The notes beneath the pieces were generated by a model, which was given only the letters and a program-made list of their open reading frames with translations, was not told the DNA's origin and did no database searches. Position numbers and translations under genes: made by a program. DNA of 64,000 nucleotides from NCBI GenBank assembly GCA_027488905.1, contig JAIYAT010000039.1, positions 1 through 64,000 on the forward strand, read 5' to 3'. Positions 19,938 through 30,596 of the stretch are shown here, piece after piece. Source of the DNA: Bacteroidota bacterium (GTDB lineage Bacteria; Bacteroidota; Bacteroidia; UKL13-3). The stretch's first letter is position 1; each line of letters starts with the position of its first letter.

Positions 19938-22034
19938 ATGCATATTATGTTTCGTATAAAAAACTTACTAATTTCGTTTTTATTGCTTGGGCTTTATCCC
20001 TTGTTTCTAAAAGCACAACTCCAACAAAAACCAACTTGGGAGCTTAAAACCTCCAAGCAAGAAGTTTCCATTGGAGAAGAAATTGAACTCATTTTCACCA
20101 GTAAAATTCAAAAAGACTGGTATATGTATTCCTCAGATTTTAGCGAATCTGTTGGACCAGTAGTTGCGCTGTTCGATTTTGAAAAACACCCAAGCTACCA
20201 ATTAGTTGGTAAACTTAAACCAATAGGAAATCACAAACATTACGACGAAGTATTTGAAGGTGAGGTTTCTACGTTCACGGGTAAAGCAGAATTTAGACAA
20301 AAGGTTAAAATCCTAAAGGCAAATCCAGTGATTAAAGTGGCGCTCGAATTCCAAGAATGCTCTCAAATTACTGGCATGTGTGTGTTGTTTGAAGATGACT
20401 TAATATTTAAAAACATAAAAGTAATTGATAATCCTAACAACGCAAAGACTGAAGTTGCCGTTCCAGCTAAAGCAGATACTGCTAATATTGCCGCAGAAGC
20501 AGTAAAAACAGATACCAACCTCAATGTTATTGATACCACTTTTGAGAAAAACATTACAAACAAAAATTCTGTAAGTGGTGGTAACGAAAGCTCTCTTTGG
20601 GGATTCTTACTTTTTGCCTTTTTAGGTGGTTTAGTTGCAGTTGTCACTCCATGTGTATTTCCTATGCTTCCAATGACTGTAACCTTTTTTACCAAACGTA
20701 GCGAAACCAGAAGTCTTGCACTTAAGCGCGCATTTGGTTTTGGACTTAGTATAGTTGGTATTTATGCATCTTTAGGCCTTGTTTTTGGCGTATTTGGATT
20801 AGGAGAAGATTTTGGAAATGCCCTTAGCACACATTGGCTACCTAACATGCTTTTCTTTGTTATTTTCATAGTTTTTGCAGCTAGCTTTTTAGGGATGTTT
20901 GAAATTACCTTGCCCCACCAATTTGTAAACCAAGTGGATAGTAAAAGCTCGATGGGCTCATTTCTTGGTGTTTTCTTTATGGCTTTCACCCTTGTGCTTG
21001 TTTCATTTAGTTGCACAGGACCAATTGTTGGTTCTCTATTAATTGAAGCGGTTGGCGGACAATTCTTAAAACCAGCCTTAGGTATGGCGGCTTTTGGGGC
21101 TGGCTTAGCTGCTCCTTTTACAATTTTTGCAATCTTTCCAAATTGGTTGCAAAACCTTCCAAAATCTGGTGGCTGGCTTAATTCTGTAAAAGTTGTTCTA
21201 GGCTTTCTAGAACTTGCACTTGCATTTAAGTTCCTTTCTATCCCAGACCAAACCTACCACTGGGGTTTGTTAGATAGAGAAGTTTATATTGCCATTTGGA
21301 TTGTTGTTTTCTTCCTACTTGGTTTGTACTTACTCGGAAAATTAAGGTTTGCCCATGATGATGAAGCAACATCTATTAGTGTGCCAAGGCTTTTTATGGC
21401 TATTGCTACCTTTACTTTTGTATTATATTTGTTTCCAGGCTTGTTTGGTGCGCCACTTAAAGCCCTTAGTGGTTACCTTCCTCCGCAAGAAACTTTAGAA
21501 TTTGACCTAAGTAAAGGCAATGCAAAATCTAATAGTAAATATAACTCAGATGATCTTGGTGAAGTGCGCTTTAAAGAATTATTTCATTTGCCGCATGACT
21601 TAAATGGATTCTTTGATTATAAACAAGCCCTTGCTTACGCCAAAAAGGTAAACAAACCAATCTTTATTGATTTCACAGGCCATGGTTGTGTAAACTGTCG
21701 CGAAATGGAAGCAAACGTTTGGAGCGACCCTGCTGTTCTTAAAAGATTACAAGAAGACTATGTGATATTAGCATTATACGTAGATGACAAAACAGAATTG
21801 CCGGCCTCAGAATGGTATACAAGCACGAGAGATAATAAGCAGAAAAAAACAATAGGTAAACAAAATGCAGACTTGCAAATTTCTAAATACAATGCAAACG
21901 CGCAGCCCTTCTATGTTTTAATAGATGCCAACGAAAAGGTTTTGGTTGAACCAACAGCCTATGACCTAAATATCCAAAACTTTGTAAAATTTCTAGACGC
22001 TGGAAAAGCTGCATTTAAAAGCTCCAATCCATGA
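19938..22034 (+). CDS. dsbD: Thiol:disulfide interchange protein of the DsbD/CcdA family
   Basis: About 698 residues; ATG 19938 or the ATG 9 bases later (MFRIKN) could be used, both giving a signal peptide ending LKAQ. The periplasmic N-terminal domain has a Cys pair (CSQITGMC near 143-150). The central eight-helix CcdA domain has the conserved [11 protein letters not shown] and [11 protein letters not shown] cysteines. The C-terminal thioredoxin domain has GHGCVNCRE (Cys584, Cys587). DsbD carries electrons from cytoplasmic thioredoxin to periplasmic disulfides. The gmhA start codon overlaps its stop by 4 bases, indicating translational coupling with a functionally unrelated gene. Confidence 0.93.
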   Translation: MHIMFRIKNLLISFLLLGLYPLFLKAQLQQKPTWELKTSKQEVSIGEEIELIFTSKIQKDWYMYSSDFSESVGPVVALFDFEKHPSYQLVGKLKPIGNHKHYDEVFEGEVSTFTGKAEFRQKVKILKANPVIKVALEFQECSQITGMCVLFEDDLIFKNIKVIDNPNNAKTEVAVPAKADTANIAAEAVKTDTNLNVIDTTFEKNITNKNSVSGGNESSLWGFLLFAFLGGLVAVVTPCVFPMLPMTVTFFTKRSETRSLALKRAFGFGLSIVGIYASLGLVFGVFGLGEDFGNALSTHWLPNMLFFVIFIVFAASFLGMFEITLPHQFVNQVDSKSSMGSFLGVFFMAFTLVLVSFSCTGPIVGSLLIEAVGGQFLKPALGMAAFGAGLAAPFTIFAIFPNWLQNLPKSGGWLNSVKVVLGFLELALAFKFLSIPDQTYHWGLLDREVYIAIWIVVFFLLGLYLLGKLRFAHDDEATSISVPRLFMAIATFTFVLYLFPGLFGAPLKALSGYLPPQETLEFDLSKGNAKSNSKYNSDDLGEVRFKELFHLPHDLNGFFDYKQALAYAKKVNKPIFIDFTGHGCVNCREMEANVWSDPAVLKRLQEDYVILALYVDDKTELPASEWYTSTRDNKQKKTIGKQNADLQISKYNANAQPFYVLIDANEKVLVEPTAYDLNIQNFVKFLDAGKAAFKSSNP

Positions 22035-22597
22035 GTATTAAACAACATTTTATCGAAGCACAAGGTGTTTTAAACAACTTCTTATCCGACGAAACTAATT
22101 TCGAAAAAATAGAAGCTGTAGGAAAAATCATGGTCGAATCACTAAAAAATGGTGGTAAAATCCTAAGTTGCGGCAATGGCGGAAGCATGTGCGATGCCAT
22201 GCATTTTGCCGAGGAATTAACCGGTAAATACCGCAATGATAGACCTGCAATTGGTGCAATTTCAATGAGCGATGCCAGTCATATTGCGTGTGTTGGAAAT
22301 GATTACGGCTATGATTTCATTTTTAGCCGTTACCTTCAAGCTGTTGGGCGTTCAGGGGATGTGCTGCTTGCCATCTCAACCAGCGGAAACAGCAAAAATG
22401 TACTCAAAGCAATGGAAGTTGCCAAAGAACTCAACATAAAAATAATTGGCCTAACCGGCAAAGACGGCGGTAAAATGGCTGGATTATGTGATGTAGAAAT
22501 TCGTGCACCATTTAGCCAATATGCCGATAGAGCGCAAGAAATTCACATTAAGTGTATTCATGCTCTTATCGATTATATTGAGCAAAACCTCTTCTAG
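22031..22597 (+). CDS. gmhA: Sedoheptulose-7-phosphate isomerase
   Basis: 188 residues, a single SIS domain. The sugar-phosphate loops are visible: [18 protein letters not shown] near 46-63 and [13 protein letters not shown] near 118-130. The Glu and His of the active site lie in AEEL and in the C-terminal QEIHIKCIH. It makes D-glycero-D-manno-heptose 7-phosphate, the first step of the heptose pathway for lipopolysaccharide core. Length is typical (190-200). It overlaps dsbD by 4 bases and no other heptose gene is adjacent. Confidence 0.93.
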   Translation: MSIKQHFIEAQGVLNNFLSDETNFEKIEAVGKIMVESLKNGGKILSCGNGGSMCDAMHFAEELTGKYRNDRPAIGAISMSDASHIACVGNDYGYDFIFSRYLQAVGRSGDVLLAISTSGNSKNVLKAMEVAKELNIKIIGLTGKDGGKMAGLCDVEIRAPFSQYADRAQEIHIKCIHALIDYIEQNLF

Positions 22598-22605
22598 TAT
22601 CAAAC

Positions 22606-22636
22606 TTGCAATTGCAATATGTATCCTTTAGGTTTG
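22606..22636 (+). promoter_or_regulatory. Promoter of the amino acid permease gene
   Basis: TTG (22606-22608), 20 bases, then TAGGTTTG (22629-22636), ending 19 bases before the GTG start at 22656. Fits the Bacteroidota -33/-7 pattern well. Confidence 0.55.
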
Positions 22637-22655
22637 ATTTTCTAAAACATAAACG

Positions 22656-24350
22656 GTGAACTTCAAATCCCTCTTCAGAAAAAAAACTATTGCTGATATA
22701 CAACGCGACCATGCAGCGCTCTCAGAAAGTGGTGGTGCACTTCACAGAACCTTAGGTTTTAAAGACCTAACTGCCATGGGAATTGCAGCAATCATTGGTG
22801 CTGGAATTTTTTCAACCATTGGCAATGCAAGTTTTCATGGTGGACCAGCAGTAATTACCCTTTTTGTTTTTACTGCCATTGCATGTGGGTTTTCTGCTTT
22901 ATGTTATGCAGAATTTGCTTCTGTAATTCCCATAAGTGGCTCTGCTTATACCTACGCATATGCAGCTTTCGGAGAACTTATAGCTTGGATCATTGGATGG
23001 GCTCTAATTGTAGAATACGCCATTGGAAATATTGTGGTTGCAATAAGTTGGAGCGACTATTTTACAGGCCTGCTCTCCGGATTAGGAGTTCAGATTCCAT
23101 CCTATTTTAGCATGGATTACTTAAGCGCATTCAATGGCAGCAAAGAAGCTGCCGCATTATTGGCAAATCACCAAGAAATTTCCACTAACCTTCTTGAAGC
23201 AAGCAATGCCTGGGCATTAGCCCCAGAAATTTTAGGGTTTAAACTAATTTTAGATTTGCCTGCACTTGCCATTGTTATTGCCATAACATGGTTAATTTTT
23301 AGAGGAGTTAAGGAAACTAAAAACGCCAGCAATATCATGGTGGGGCTTAAGCTAATTGTTGTGGCCCTTGTAATTGTTGTTGGCGCTTTTTACGTAAACC
23401 CAGAAAATTGGAGCCCGTTTGCCCCTAATGGTTTAACAGGAGTATTAAAAGGTGTATCTTCTGTATTCTTTGCCTATGTTGGCTTTGATGCCCTTGCGAC
23501 AACTGCCGAAGAATGCAAAAATCCTAAAAAAGACTTGCCAAAAAGCATGATTGCCTCTCTGATCATTTGTACCGTTTTATATATTCTTATTGCCATTGTG
23601 CTCACAGGTATGGTCAACTACCAAGAACTTGGAGTTGGAGACCCTTTAGCTTTTGTATTTGAAAAGGTTAACCTTCCTTGGATGCAAGGAATTGTAGCCG
23701 TTAGTGCTGTAATTGCAATGGCTAGCGTACTTTTAGTATTCCAAAATGGCCAACCCCGTATTTGGATGACTATGAGCAGGGATGGACTTCTACCTAAAAA
23801 ATTCTCAGCCATTCATCCTCGTTACAAAACACCTTGGTTTGCAACAATCATAACTGGAATTATGGTAGCTGTTCCTGCCTTGTTTATGAATTTAAAGGAA
23901 GTTACCGACCTTTCTAGTATAGGAACCTTATTTGCCTTTGTACTAGTAAATGCTGCTGTAATTGTAATGGAAAGTCATAAAAGTGAATTCCATACGGGTT
24001 TCCGTGTACCTTATATCAATGGTAAATACTGGGTTCCCGCAATTTTTATGGTTGGCGCTTTCTCAACTGTCCTCCTAAATCCCAATTTTATTCAAAACCT
24101 ATTTACCCTTCAAGATTGGTGGCATAATATTCCTGTTTTTGGCTTTCTTATGCTCAGCATCGTTATTACCTTCCTCAGCTATAAAAGAAATTACTCGCTT
24201 ATTCCGGTGCTTGGATTAACAAGTAATTTCTACCTGATGACCGAATTAGGGCTTAGCAATTGGATCGGCTTTAGTATTTGGCTGGTGGTTGGCTTGGTGG
24301 TTTATTTCAGTTATGGCGTCAAGCGTTCAAATCTTAAGGTTTCGGGTTGA
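22656..24350 (+). CDS. Amino acid permease, APC superfamily (cationic amino acid transporter-like)
   Basis: 564 residues with a GTG start. A ~30-residue cytoplasmic N terminus is followed by 12-14 membrane segments. The APC motif GIAAIIGAGIFSTIG lies near 44-58, and FFAYVGFDALATTAEECKNPKKDLP near the middle, a signature of the CAT/YfnA group. It probably imports amino acids across the inner membrane by proton or sodium symport; substrate not deducible. The length is usual for this group. It has its own promoter and stands alone. Confidence 0.88.
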   Translation: MNFKSLFRKKTIADIQRDHAALSESGGALHRTLGFKDLTAMGIAAIIGAGIFSTIGNASFHGGPAVITLFVFTAIACGFSALCYAEFASVIPISGSAYTYAYAAFGELIAWIIGWALIVEYAIGNIVVAISWSDYFTGLLSGLGVQIPSYFSMDYLSAFNGSKEAAALLANHQEISTNLLEASNAWALAPEILGFKLILDLPALAIVIAITWLIFRGVKETKNASNIMVGLKLIVVALVIVVGAFYVNPENWSPFAPNGLTGVLKGVSSVFFAYVGFDALATTAEECKNPKKDLPKSMIASLIICTVLYILIAIVLTGMVNYQELGVGDPLAFVFEKVNLPWMQGIVAVSAVIAMASVLLVFQNGQPRIWMTMSRDGLLPKKFSAIHPRYKTPWFATIITGIMVAVPALFMNLKEVTDLSSIGTLFAFVLVNAAVIVMESHKSEFHTGFRVPYINGKYWVPAIFMVGAFSTVLLNPNFIQNLFTLQDWWHNIPVFGFLMLSIVITFLSYKRNYSLIPVLGLTSNFYLMTELGLSNWIGFSIWLVVGLVVYFSYGVKRSNLKVSG

Positions 24351-24417
24351 ACCAAACCCTTTCATCTACAAAAAATTACCACTCAACATCTCTGTAACAA
24401 GCTTTGTCGCTTTAAAC

Positions 24418-24447
24418 TTTGTTTGAACTAATAGCTAGTTAGTTTTG
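24418..24447 (+). promoter_or_regulatory. Promoter of the TonB receptor operon
   Basis: TTTG (24418-24421), 18 bases, then TAGTTTTG (24440-24447), ending 18 bases before the ATG at 24466. The TTG at 24445 that lengthens the frame overlaps this box, so the ATG is the better start. Confidence 0.55.
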
Positions 24448-24465
24448 TCGGGATTTATTACAATT

Positions 24466-26862
24466 ATGTTACATAAAATACTTCTTACAACTTGCTTTGC
24501 CTGGTTGTTAATTTTACCAAATTCAATTTTGGCTCAAACCAAAAACTTTACGATTAGCGGAGAAGTAACCGATGCTAAAAATGGGGAAGAATTAATTGGT
24601 GCCTCTATTGCCATTGCAGAGCTAAAAACAGGAACTACCACCAATGCATATGGTTTTTATTCTATAAGTTTACCAGCAGGCTCTTATAAAGTCGAAATCA
24701 GTTATGTTGGGTATGAAAGTGTAATAAAAGAGCTTGTAATCAACCAAAACATTAAGCTAAATGTTGAACTAAAGGAGTCACAAAAGGCTTTAAAAGAAGT
24801 TGTTGTAAATTCTGACAAAATTAGCAATAACAATGTCACTCAAAATAAAATGAGTGTCGTAAAAATTGATGTTAAGCAGGTTAAAAAGATTCCAATTTTA
24901 CTAGGTGAAGTTGACATCATCAAAGCAATTCAATTGTTACCTGGTGTTCAAGCCGCTGGAGATGGTTCAACTAATTTTATTGTAAGAGGAGGTAATATAG
25001 ACCATAACCTTGTGCTATTGGACGAAGCTGTAGTGTATAATCCTTCTCACGTTTTGGGTTTCTTTTCTACATTTAATGGAGATGCAATAAAAGATTTTGA
25101 ACTTTACAAAGGAGGAATTCCTGCCCAATATGGTGGCAGATTAGCCTCTGTTCTAGATGTTCACATGAAAGATGGAAACTCTAAGAAGTTTGGCGCTAGT
25201 GGCGGAATTGGAATACTTTCTAGTAGGTTAACCGTTGAAGCTCCAATTATTAAAGATAAATCCTCTTTTCTAATAAGTGGAAGAAGGAGTTATTTTGATG
25301 TGTTTTTTCCGCTTTCTCCTCAATTATCTGAGGTTACTGCCTATTTTGGAGATTTAAATGTAAAGCTCAATTATGCTATAAGTGACAAGGATAAAATTTA
25401 TTTGAGTGGTTACTTTGGAAGAGATGATCTAGCTTTGGATGAAGCTTTTGGCTTTGGGTGGGGAAATTATACAGGCACATTGCGTTGGAATCATATTTTT
25501 AGCAGCAAATTGTTTGTAAATACAAGTTTGGTTTATTCAAGGTATAATTACAATTTCGATATCAATTTGGGTGAAAACCTAAGCTTTAGTCGTATAAACT
25601 ATTTAAACGATGTAAATATCAAAGTTGATGGAACCTATTTTTTAAACAATAAAAATGTTATTAAATTTGGTGCTAAGGCTAACAAGTATGAGTTCCTACC
25701 TGGAAGAATTGAGCCAATCCAGTCAACTTCAATTGTTGAAGCTCAAACATTACCAGTCAAAAATGCTATGCAACAAGACATTTATGGCTCGCATTCTACA
25801 AAATTTGGTGCTCGTTCAACATTGGAATATGGTGCCAGAATTTCAATTTTTTCTAACATTGGAAGCGGCAGGTCTATAAATTATGTAGGAGGTAACCCTA
25901 CTTATATAGAAAATGGTCAAATTAAAGAAAATGCTAAAGATCCACTAAACCCTTATACCAATTACGGTTCAAACGAGATTTATAATACTTTTATTGGGTT
26001 TGAACCAAGGATAAATTACACCTATGTAATCAATGACAATAGCTCTTTAAAAGGCTCATACAACAGAATGTACCAATATATGCATTTGATACAAAACATT
26101 ACTGCTAGTGTAGGCCAAGAGTTTTGGACACCAAGTGATAACTATATTAAACCCCAAATTGCTGATCAAGTTGCTGTTGGGTATTTTAGAAACTTTTTAG
26201 ATAACAAAATTGAGTTCTCTGCAGAAGGCTATTATAAAGTTTTAAGTAACACTATTGAGTTAAGAGAAGGTGCAGATATACAATTCAATGAAGCAATAGA
26301 AGGCCAAATCGTTGCGGGCGAAGGTCGCTCATATGGAATCGAGTTTTTTGCTAGAAAACAAAGTGGAAATACCACTGGTTGGTTGGGTTATACTCTTTCA
26401 AAATCCGAAAGAAGAGCGGATAATATCAATAAAGGCAATTGGTATAACTTTAGATTTGATAGAACACACTATTTAACCTTTGTTCTTAATCAAAAAATTA
26501 GCGAAAGGGTAAGTATTTCTGGAAATTTTGTTTTCGCTACTGGTGAGGCCTTTACTCAAGCAAGCCAACGATACTCTCTTTTTGGTGGCGAACAACCTTC
26601 CATTTATTATGGTTCTAGAAATAATGCAAGATTTCCTGCCTATCACAGAGCAGATGTTTCTTTAACACTAGGAAGAAAGAAAAAACCAGGAAGAATTTAT
26701 AAAAACGAAAGCGATTGGGTATTTGCTATTTACAATGTTTATGGTCGAAAAAATGCTTATACTTTAAGCTATGCCAATGAAGAATTTACAGGTGTCCCTA
26801 TTATTAATAAATGGTACTTGTTCACAATTGTTCCATCTGTAACTTATAATTTTAAATTCTAA
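24466..26862 (+). CDS. TonB-dependent outer membrane receptor with carboxypeptidase-regulatory-like N domain
   Basis: 798 residues from the ATG at 24466. The signal peptide ends SILAQ. A CarboxypepD_reg-like beta domain (about 25-105: SGEVTDAKNGEELIGASI...YGFYSISLPAGSY) leads into a plug domain with LLPGVQAAGDG, NFIVRGGNIDHNLVLLD and a long beta barrel ending in TYNFKF. It is the outer membrane partner of the DUF4249 lipoprotein 5 bases downstream, a common pair in Bacteroidota. The imported substrate is unknown. One GGTTTGAACC site lies in the barrel region. Confidence 0.9.
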   Translation: MLHKILLTTCFAWLLILPNSILAQTKNFTISGEVTDAKNGEELIGASIAIAELKTGTTTNAYGFYSISLPAGSYKVEISYVGYESVIKELVINQNIKLNVELKESQKALKEVVVNSDKISNNNVTQNKMSVVKIDVKQVKKIPILLGEVDIIKAIQLLPGVQAAGDGSTNFIVRGGNIDHNLVLLDEAVVYNPSHVLGFFSTFNGDAIKDFELYKGGIPAQYGGRLASVLDVHMKDGNSKKFGASGGIGILSSRLTVEAPIIKDKSSFLISGRRSYFDVFFPLSPQLSEVTAYFGDLNVKLNYAISDKDKIYLSGYFGRDDLALDEAFGFGWGNYTGTLRWNHIFSSKLFVNTSLVYSRYNYNFDINLGENLSFSRINYLNDVNIKVDGTYFLNNKNVIKFGAKANKYEFLPGRIEPIQSTSIVEAQTLPVKNAMQQDIYGSHSTKFGARSTLEYGARISIFSNIGSGRSINYVGGNPTYIENGQIKENAKDPLNPYTNYGSNEIYNTFIGFEPRINYTYVINDNSSLKGSYNRMYQYMHLIQNITASVGQEFWTPSDNYIKPQIADQVAVGYFRNFLDNKIEFSAEGYYKVLSNTIELREGADIQFNEAIEGQIVAGEGRSYGIEFFARKQSGNTTGWLGYTLSKSERRADNINKGNWYNFRFDRTHYLTFVLNQKISERVSISGNFVFATGEAFTQASQRYSLFGGEQPSIYYGSRNNARFPAYHRADVSLTLGRKKKPGRIYKNESDWVFAIYNVYGRKNAYTLSYANEEFTGVPIINKWYLFTIVPSVTYNFKF

Positions 26863-26867
26863 ATTTT

Positions 26868-27677
26868 ATGAAATTCAAACTATATCTCGTAGCAATTTCA
26901 ATGCTTTTTATTTTTTCATGTAGCGAAAAAATAAACTTAGATATTCCAAATGAAACCCCACTACTTGTAGTAGAAGGAGAAGTAACAAATGAATCAGATA
27001 GCTCATATGTTAAACTCTCGCTTAGCAGAAATTACTATAGCCCAGATGCTTCGCCAATTATAGAAAATGCCTCGGTTAAAGTAAACAATATTCCTTTTGT
27101 TTTTGATGATACATTAAAGGTTTACAAAGGGCCTATTGGGTTCAAAGGACAAATAAATACTACTTATTCTCTTTTGGTTGAATATGATAACAAAATCTAT
27201 ACTGCTCAAACATATATGGAACCAATGTTCAGGGTCGACTCGATTTTCCAAACTTGGAAAGAGGCTGAATTTGGTGGTCAACTACCTGCTGGTTGGGCTG
27301 TTAGCTACGCTGGATTTGATGATAGACCTCAAATAAAATATACATATTTTGTAAGTGGAATTTATAGTAAAATCATTAACCAAGATTCTTTTAACATTGA
27401 TAAAATTACCTTTGATAATAGTTTAACTCCTGTAAATAAACCTTATGTATTTGAATTACCTTTTTCTAGGTACAATAGCGGAGATGTTTTTATAGCAATC
27501 TTTAGGTCTATTGATAAAAACATGTATAGCTTTATCAATGAATATAACAATACTAGCCCAGATATTCCTGGACCTTTTCAAACTCCTCCAGCTAATTTGC
27601 CAACAAATATCACAAATGGGGCCGTTGGATACTTTACAGCATACGATGTGGTTAGAAAACGATATACCTTAAAGTAA
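26868..27677 (+). CDS. DUF4249 lipoprotein, partner of the TonB receptor
   Basis: 269 residues with a lipoprotein signal peptide (MLFIFSCSEK, lipidated Cys at 18). The mature protein opens with LDIPNETPLLVVEGEVTNE, the hallmark of DUF4249, and continues with beta-sandwich-like sequence. Members are consistently encoded next to a TonB receptor with a carboxypeptidase-regulatory-like domain and are thought to sit at the outer membrane as surface or accessory lipoproteins. The exact role is not known. It follows the receptor at 5 bases. Confidence 0.85.
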   Translation: MKFKLYLVAISMLFIFSCSEKINLDIPNETPLLVVEGEVTNESDSSYVKLSLSRNYYSPDASPIIENASVKVNNIPFVFDDTLKVYKGPIGFKGQINTTYSLLVEYDNKIYTAQTYMEPMFRVDSIFQTWKEAEFGGQLPAGWAVSYAGFDDRPQIKYTYFVSGIYSKIINQDSFNIDKITFDNSLTPVNKPYVFELPFSRYNSGDVFIAIFRSIDKNMYSFINEYNNTSPDIPGPFQTPPANLPTNITNGAVGYFTAYDVVRKRYTLK

Positions 27678-27731
27678 ATTTCTTTAAGCTAATATTTAGA
27701 ATTTTTTAAACAATTAACCGTTTGCATGATA

Positions 27732-27739
27732 TAGTTTTG
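27732..27739 (+). promoter_or_regulatory. -7 box close to the start of the beta-barrel gene
   Basis: TAGTTTTG, ending 8 bases before the ATG at 27748. The GTG at 27739 overlaps the box, so the ATG is preferred. No good -33. Confidence 0.45.
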
Positions 27740-27747
27740 TGCAATCA

Positions 27748-28422
27748 ATGAGAATTCTATTTGTAATACTTATTTCGCTTTTTCTCAATAATACCTTGTT
27801 GGGTCAAACCGATTCTACTGAAGAAGTGGAAGAACAACCAATTCCTTGGGTAAAAGCCTCTGATGAAGGAAGATATAGGTTAGGTATAAAAATGGGTTTT
27901 AACATTACTGCAATTTATGGAAGTTATCCCATAGACAAAGGCGCCAGACTAGGCGTTTTAGGTGGCGGTTTTGGAAGAGTTAATTTTAATAAAACAATTA
28001 GCTTACAGCATGAATTATTAATAACCTTCAGGGGAGGAAACTTTAAGGGAACAAGTCCAGATATTGGGGCTATTAAGTTTTTATACCTTGATTTTCCAGT
28101 CATGCTTATGGTTAAACCTGGTCCAAAAAGCCAGCACAGATTTGGTGCTGGAGCCCAATTTAGTCATGCTCTAAATAAACTTGTTTTTCAAGACAATAAC
28201 ACATTTCCTGCCGAAGGAAATATTCCCTTAAATAATAATGATTGGTCCTTAGTTACAGCTTATCAATATCAATTAGATTATATTGCTTTTCAGATTTGCC
28301 TAAAGGGTGGCCTTAGAAATATAAACCTTGGAAGAGATTGGCCCGGTAATAATAACTTACCTATCAATAATAAATTAGGTAGTATGCATAACTTTGCCCT
28401 TGAATTTAATCTTCTATTTTAA
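27748..28422 (+). CDS. Outer membrane beta-barrel protein (PorT-like)
   Basis: 224 residues from the ATG at 27748, signal peptide ending LLGQ. The sequence alternates hydrophobic and polar residues with many Gly and aromatic residues: RLGIKMGFNITAIYG, GARLGVLGGGFGRVNF, SLQHELLITFRGGNF. The last strand ends FALEFNLLF, as in small 8-10-strand barrels. It may belong to the same locus as the TonB receptor and DUF4249 genes. Function unknown. pyrF starts 2 bases after its stop. Confidence 0.75.
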   Translation: MRILFVILISLFLNNTLLGQTDSTEEVEEQPIPWVKASDEGRYRLGIKMGFNITAIYGSYPIDKGARLGVLGGGFGRVNFNKTISLQHELLITFRGGNFKGTSPDIGAIKFLYLDFPVMLMVKPGPKSQHRFGAGAQFSHALNKLVFQDNNTFPAEGNIPLNNNDWSLVTAYQYQLDYIAFQICLKGGLRNINLGRDWPGNNNLPINNKLGSMHNFALEFNLLF

Positions 28423-28424
28423 TT

Positions 28425-29231
28425 ATGTATTCTTTTGAATATTTGGTTTCAGAAATAAAAAGGAAAAAATCCTTTTTGTGTGTTGGTTTAGATACTGATA
28501 TCAGCAAAATTCCAACTCATCTACTTGCTGAACCTGATCCTATTTTCGCCTTTAACAAAGCAATTATTGATGCTACAGAACCTTACACTGTATCCTATAA
28601 AATTAACACAGCATTTTTTGAAGCGGCTGGAGCTTCTGGCTGGGAATCAATGAAACGCACCTTTGATTATATCCCAAAACAGTGCTTTAAAATTGCTGAT
28701 GCGAAAAGAGGGGATATTGGAAATACTAGTAATCAATATGCCAAAGCATTTTTTGAAACATTAAACGCTGATGCTGTTACACTTGCTCCTTACATGGGAA
28801 ATGATTCTTTAGCACCCTTTTTTGAATATGAAGGAAAGTGGGGTATCGTATTGGCATTAACCTCCAACCCTGGTAGTGCAGATTATGAACAACAAAAAAT
28901 TGGAGAGAAGTTTTTATTCGAACATGTAGTTGAAAACACTTGTAAATTAGGTTCAAACCAAAACCTAATGTTTGTGGTTGGTGCCACAAAACCAGAAGAA
29001 TTTCGATTAATTCGAAAATATGCACCTAATCATTTTTTATTGGTACCTGGTGTAGGTGCACAAGGAGGTAGCTTAAAAGATGTTGTTAAGTTTGGTTTGA
29101 ACCAAAGTGTTGGCTTGTTAATTAATTCGTCTAGAAGCATTATTTACGCTTCTAATTCCCATGATTTTACATTGAAAGCAGCCGAAGAAGCCGCTAGACT
29201 GCAAATTGAAATGGCTGATTACATTTCTTAG
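28425..29231 (+). CDS. pyrF: Orotidine-5'-phosphate decarboxylase (type 2)
   Basis: 268 residues. It converts orotidine 5'-phosphate to UMP, the last step of de novo pyrimidine synthesis. The active-site motif DAKRGDIGN is at 92-100 with catalytic Lys94. SFLCVGLDTD near 16-25 and LVPGVGAQGG near 204 bind the phosphate. Length fits the longer type 2 group. It is packed 2 bases behind the beta-barrel gene, suggesting co-transcription. Two GGTTTGAACC-type sites lie 144 bases apart inside it. Confidence 0.95.
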   Translation: MYSFEYLVSEIKRKKSFLCVGLDTDISKIPTHLLAEPDPIFAFNKAIIDATEPYTVSYKINTAFFEAAGASGWESMKRTFDYIPKQCFKIADAKRGDIGNTSNQYAKAFFETLNADAVTLAPYMGNDSLAPFFEYEGKWGIVLALTSNPGSADYEQQKIGEKFLFEHVVENTCKLGSNQNLMFVVGATKPEEFRLIRKYAPNHFLLVPGVGAQGGSLKDVVKFGLNQSVGLLINSSRSIIYASNSHDFTLKAAEEAARLQIEMADYIS

Positions 29232-29471
29232 TTTGTACATTTTTTAACAGTATTTATTGGGGCCCTTTCTTTTTTAAAAAGAGCTTGGCTAAATTTTCTA
29301 AAGGATCTGTTTCAACATTTAAAGGCGCATAACTTGATATATGACTTTTTCATTAGCCTATTTTATCATAATTACTTGTTTTTTGGGTATTAAGATTTAT
29401 TGGCTATCAATTGTTTGTTTGAATTTCCTTCATTTATCTATTAATTGCGTAAATATCAAATTACTTAACTT

Positions 29472-30557
29472 ATGGAATGGGTTAATATCCTAAAGTGCAC
29501 CATCACTGGTAAAGATTTACGTGTACTTGCTTCAAATGAAATTTCAACACTTAATGAATTAAGCAACAAACAAACGCTTTGGCACCTTAACGGCACATTA
29601 GTAGACTACCCAATTGATACGGCGCTTGTTTCTGTTGATGGTTTATATGTTTATCCAATAATTAAAGGTATCGTGGTTTTACTTTCTGATTTGGCAATTG
29701 TTTCAGACCATAGCAAAATTGTTGGAGAGAGTTTAATTGCAGATAAAAAATTGGTTCAAAACTTTTATAATGACAGAGGCTGGTCTAAAGAAGATGAAGG
29801 TGATTATGAAGATGCCATCATTTTTGAAGATTTAAGACCAATGTCTGCAGATTACTTAAAAGATTGTCATAAGCGAGTGAAAAGATACCTAAATGATAGT
29901 GGCACCTACATGCTAGATGCCGGTTCTGGTGCTTTACAATTCACAGATTATTTGCAGTATTCAGATGATTATAAATACAGAATTTGTGCAGATTTATCTT
30001 TCCAAGGCTTGCAAGAATGTAAGAAAAAATTAGGAGATAAGGCCATCTGTTTGTTGTGTGACTTAACAAAATTGCCCATTAAAGACGGAATAGCAGACGG
30101 TTTCATTTCTTTAAATGTTGTTTATCATATTCCAAAAGATGAACAAATTAATGCAATTACTGAAATGTACCGAGTTCTTGCAAAAAACGGAAAAGGTGTA
30201 GTTGTTTATGATTGGTATAAACACTCTATTTTAATGAATGTAACCCTTTTACCTTTCAGGGCTTTTGAGTTCTTTAAACACAGAATAAAGGCGTTATTTG
30301 CAAAAGCTGCTGGTAAAGATAAACCTCAAAAAATGCTTTATTTTTATGCTCATCCTTATGAGTACTTTCAACAAAATATGCCAATGCCTTTTAAATTAGC
30401 GGTTTGGCGGGTTGTTAGTGTTCCCTTTATGAAGGTTTATTTGCATCCATTTTTATTTGGAAAACAGTTGTTAAAATTAATATGGAATTGGGAAGAGAAA
30501 AATCCTGAATATACTGGAAAACACGGAGAATATCCCCTTTTCTATTTTGAAAAGTAG
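29472..30557 (+). CDS. Class I SAM-dependent methyltransferase
   Basis: 361 residues. The N-terminal ~75 residues (LKCTITGKDLRVL...DGLYVYPIIKGIVVLL) resemble a Trm112-like domain. A Rossmann methyltransferase domain follows, with motif I MLDAGSGALQF near 147, CADLSFQGLQE, and the FISLNVVYHIP post-motif region of the Methyltransf_11 type. The substrate cannot be deduced. The 240-base gap before it holds no gene or clear promoter that I can see. It ends at a strong terminator. Confidence 0.75.
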   Translation: MEWVNILKCTITGKDLRVLASNEISTLNELSNKQTLWHLNGTLVDYPIDTALVSVDGLYVYPIIKGIVVLLSDLAIVSDHSKIVGESLIADKKLVQNFYNDRGWSKEDEGDYEDAIIFEDLRPMSADYLKDCHKRVKRYLNDSGTYMLDAGSGALQFTDYLQYSDDYKYRICADLSFQGLQECKKKLGDKAICLLCDLTKLPIKDGIADGFISLNVVYHIPKDEQINAITEMYRVLAKNGKGVVVYDWYKHSILMNVTLLPFRAFEFFKHRIKALFAKAAGKDKPQKMLYFYAHPYEYFQQNMPMPFKLAVWRVVSVPFMKVYLHPFLFGKQLLKLIWNWEEKNPEYTGKHGEYPLFYFEK

Positions 30558-30563
30558 GAAATG

Positions 30564-30591
30564 AAAAAGGCGCCTGTGGCGCCTTTTTTTT
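30564..30591. terminator. Bidirectional intrinsic terminator
   Basis: An 11-bp stem (AAAAAGGCGCC / GGCGCCTTTTT) with a 3-base loop TGT, followed by a run of T on the plus strand. The A-run gives the same on the minus strand. It separates the convergent methyltransferase and deoxyhypusine-synthase-like genes. Confidence 0.88.
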
Positions 30592-30596
30592 ATTTT

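Noticed and set aside
29232-29471. A small RNA or gene in the spacer after pyrF
   Set aside because: No tRNA-like fold, terminator or convincing open frame was found in the 240 bases.
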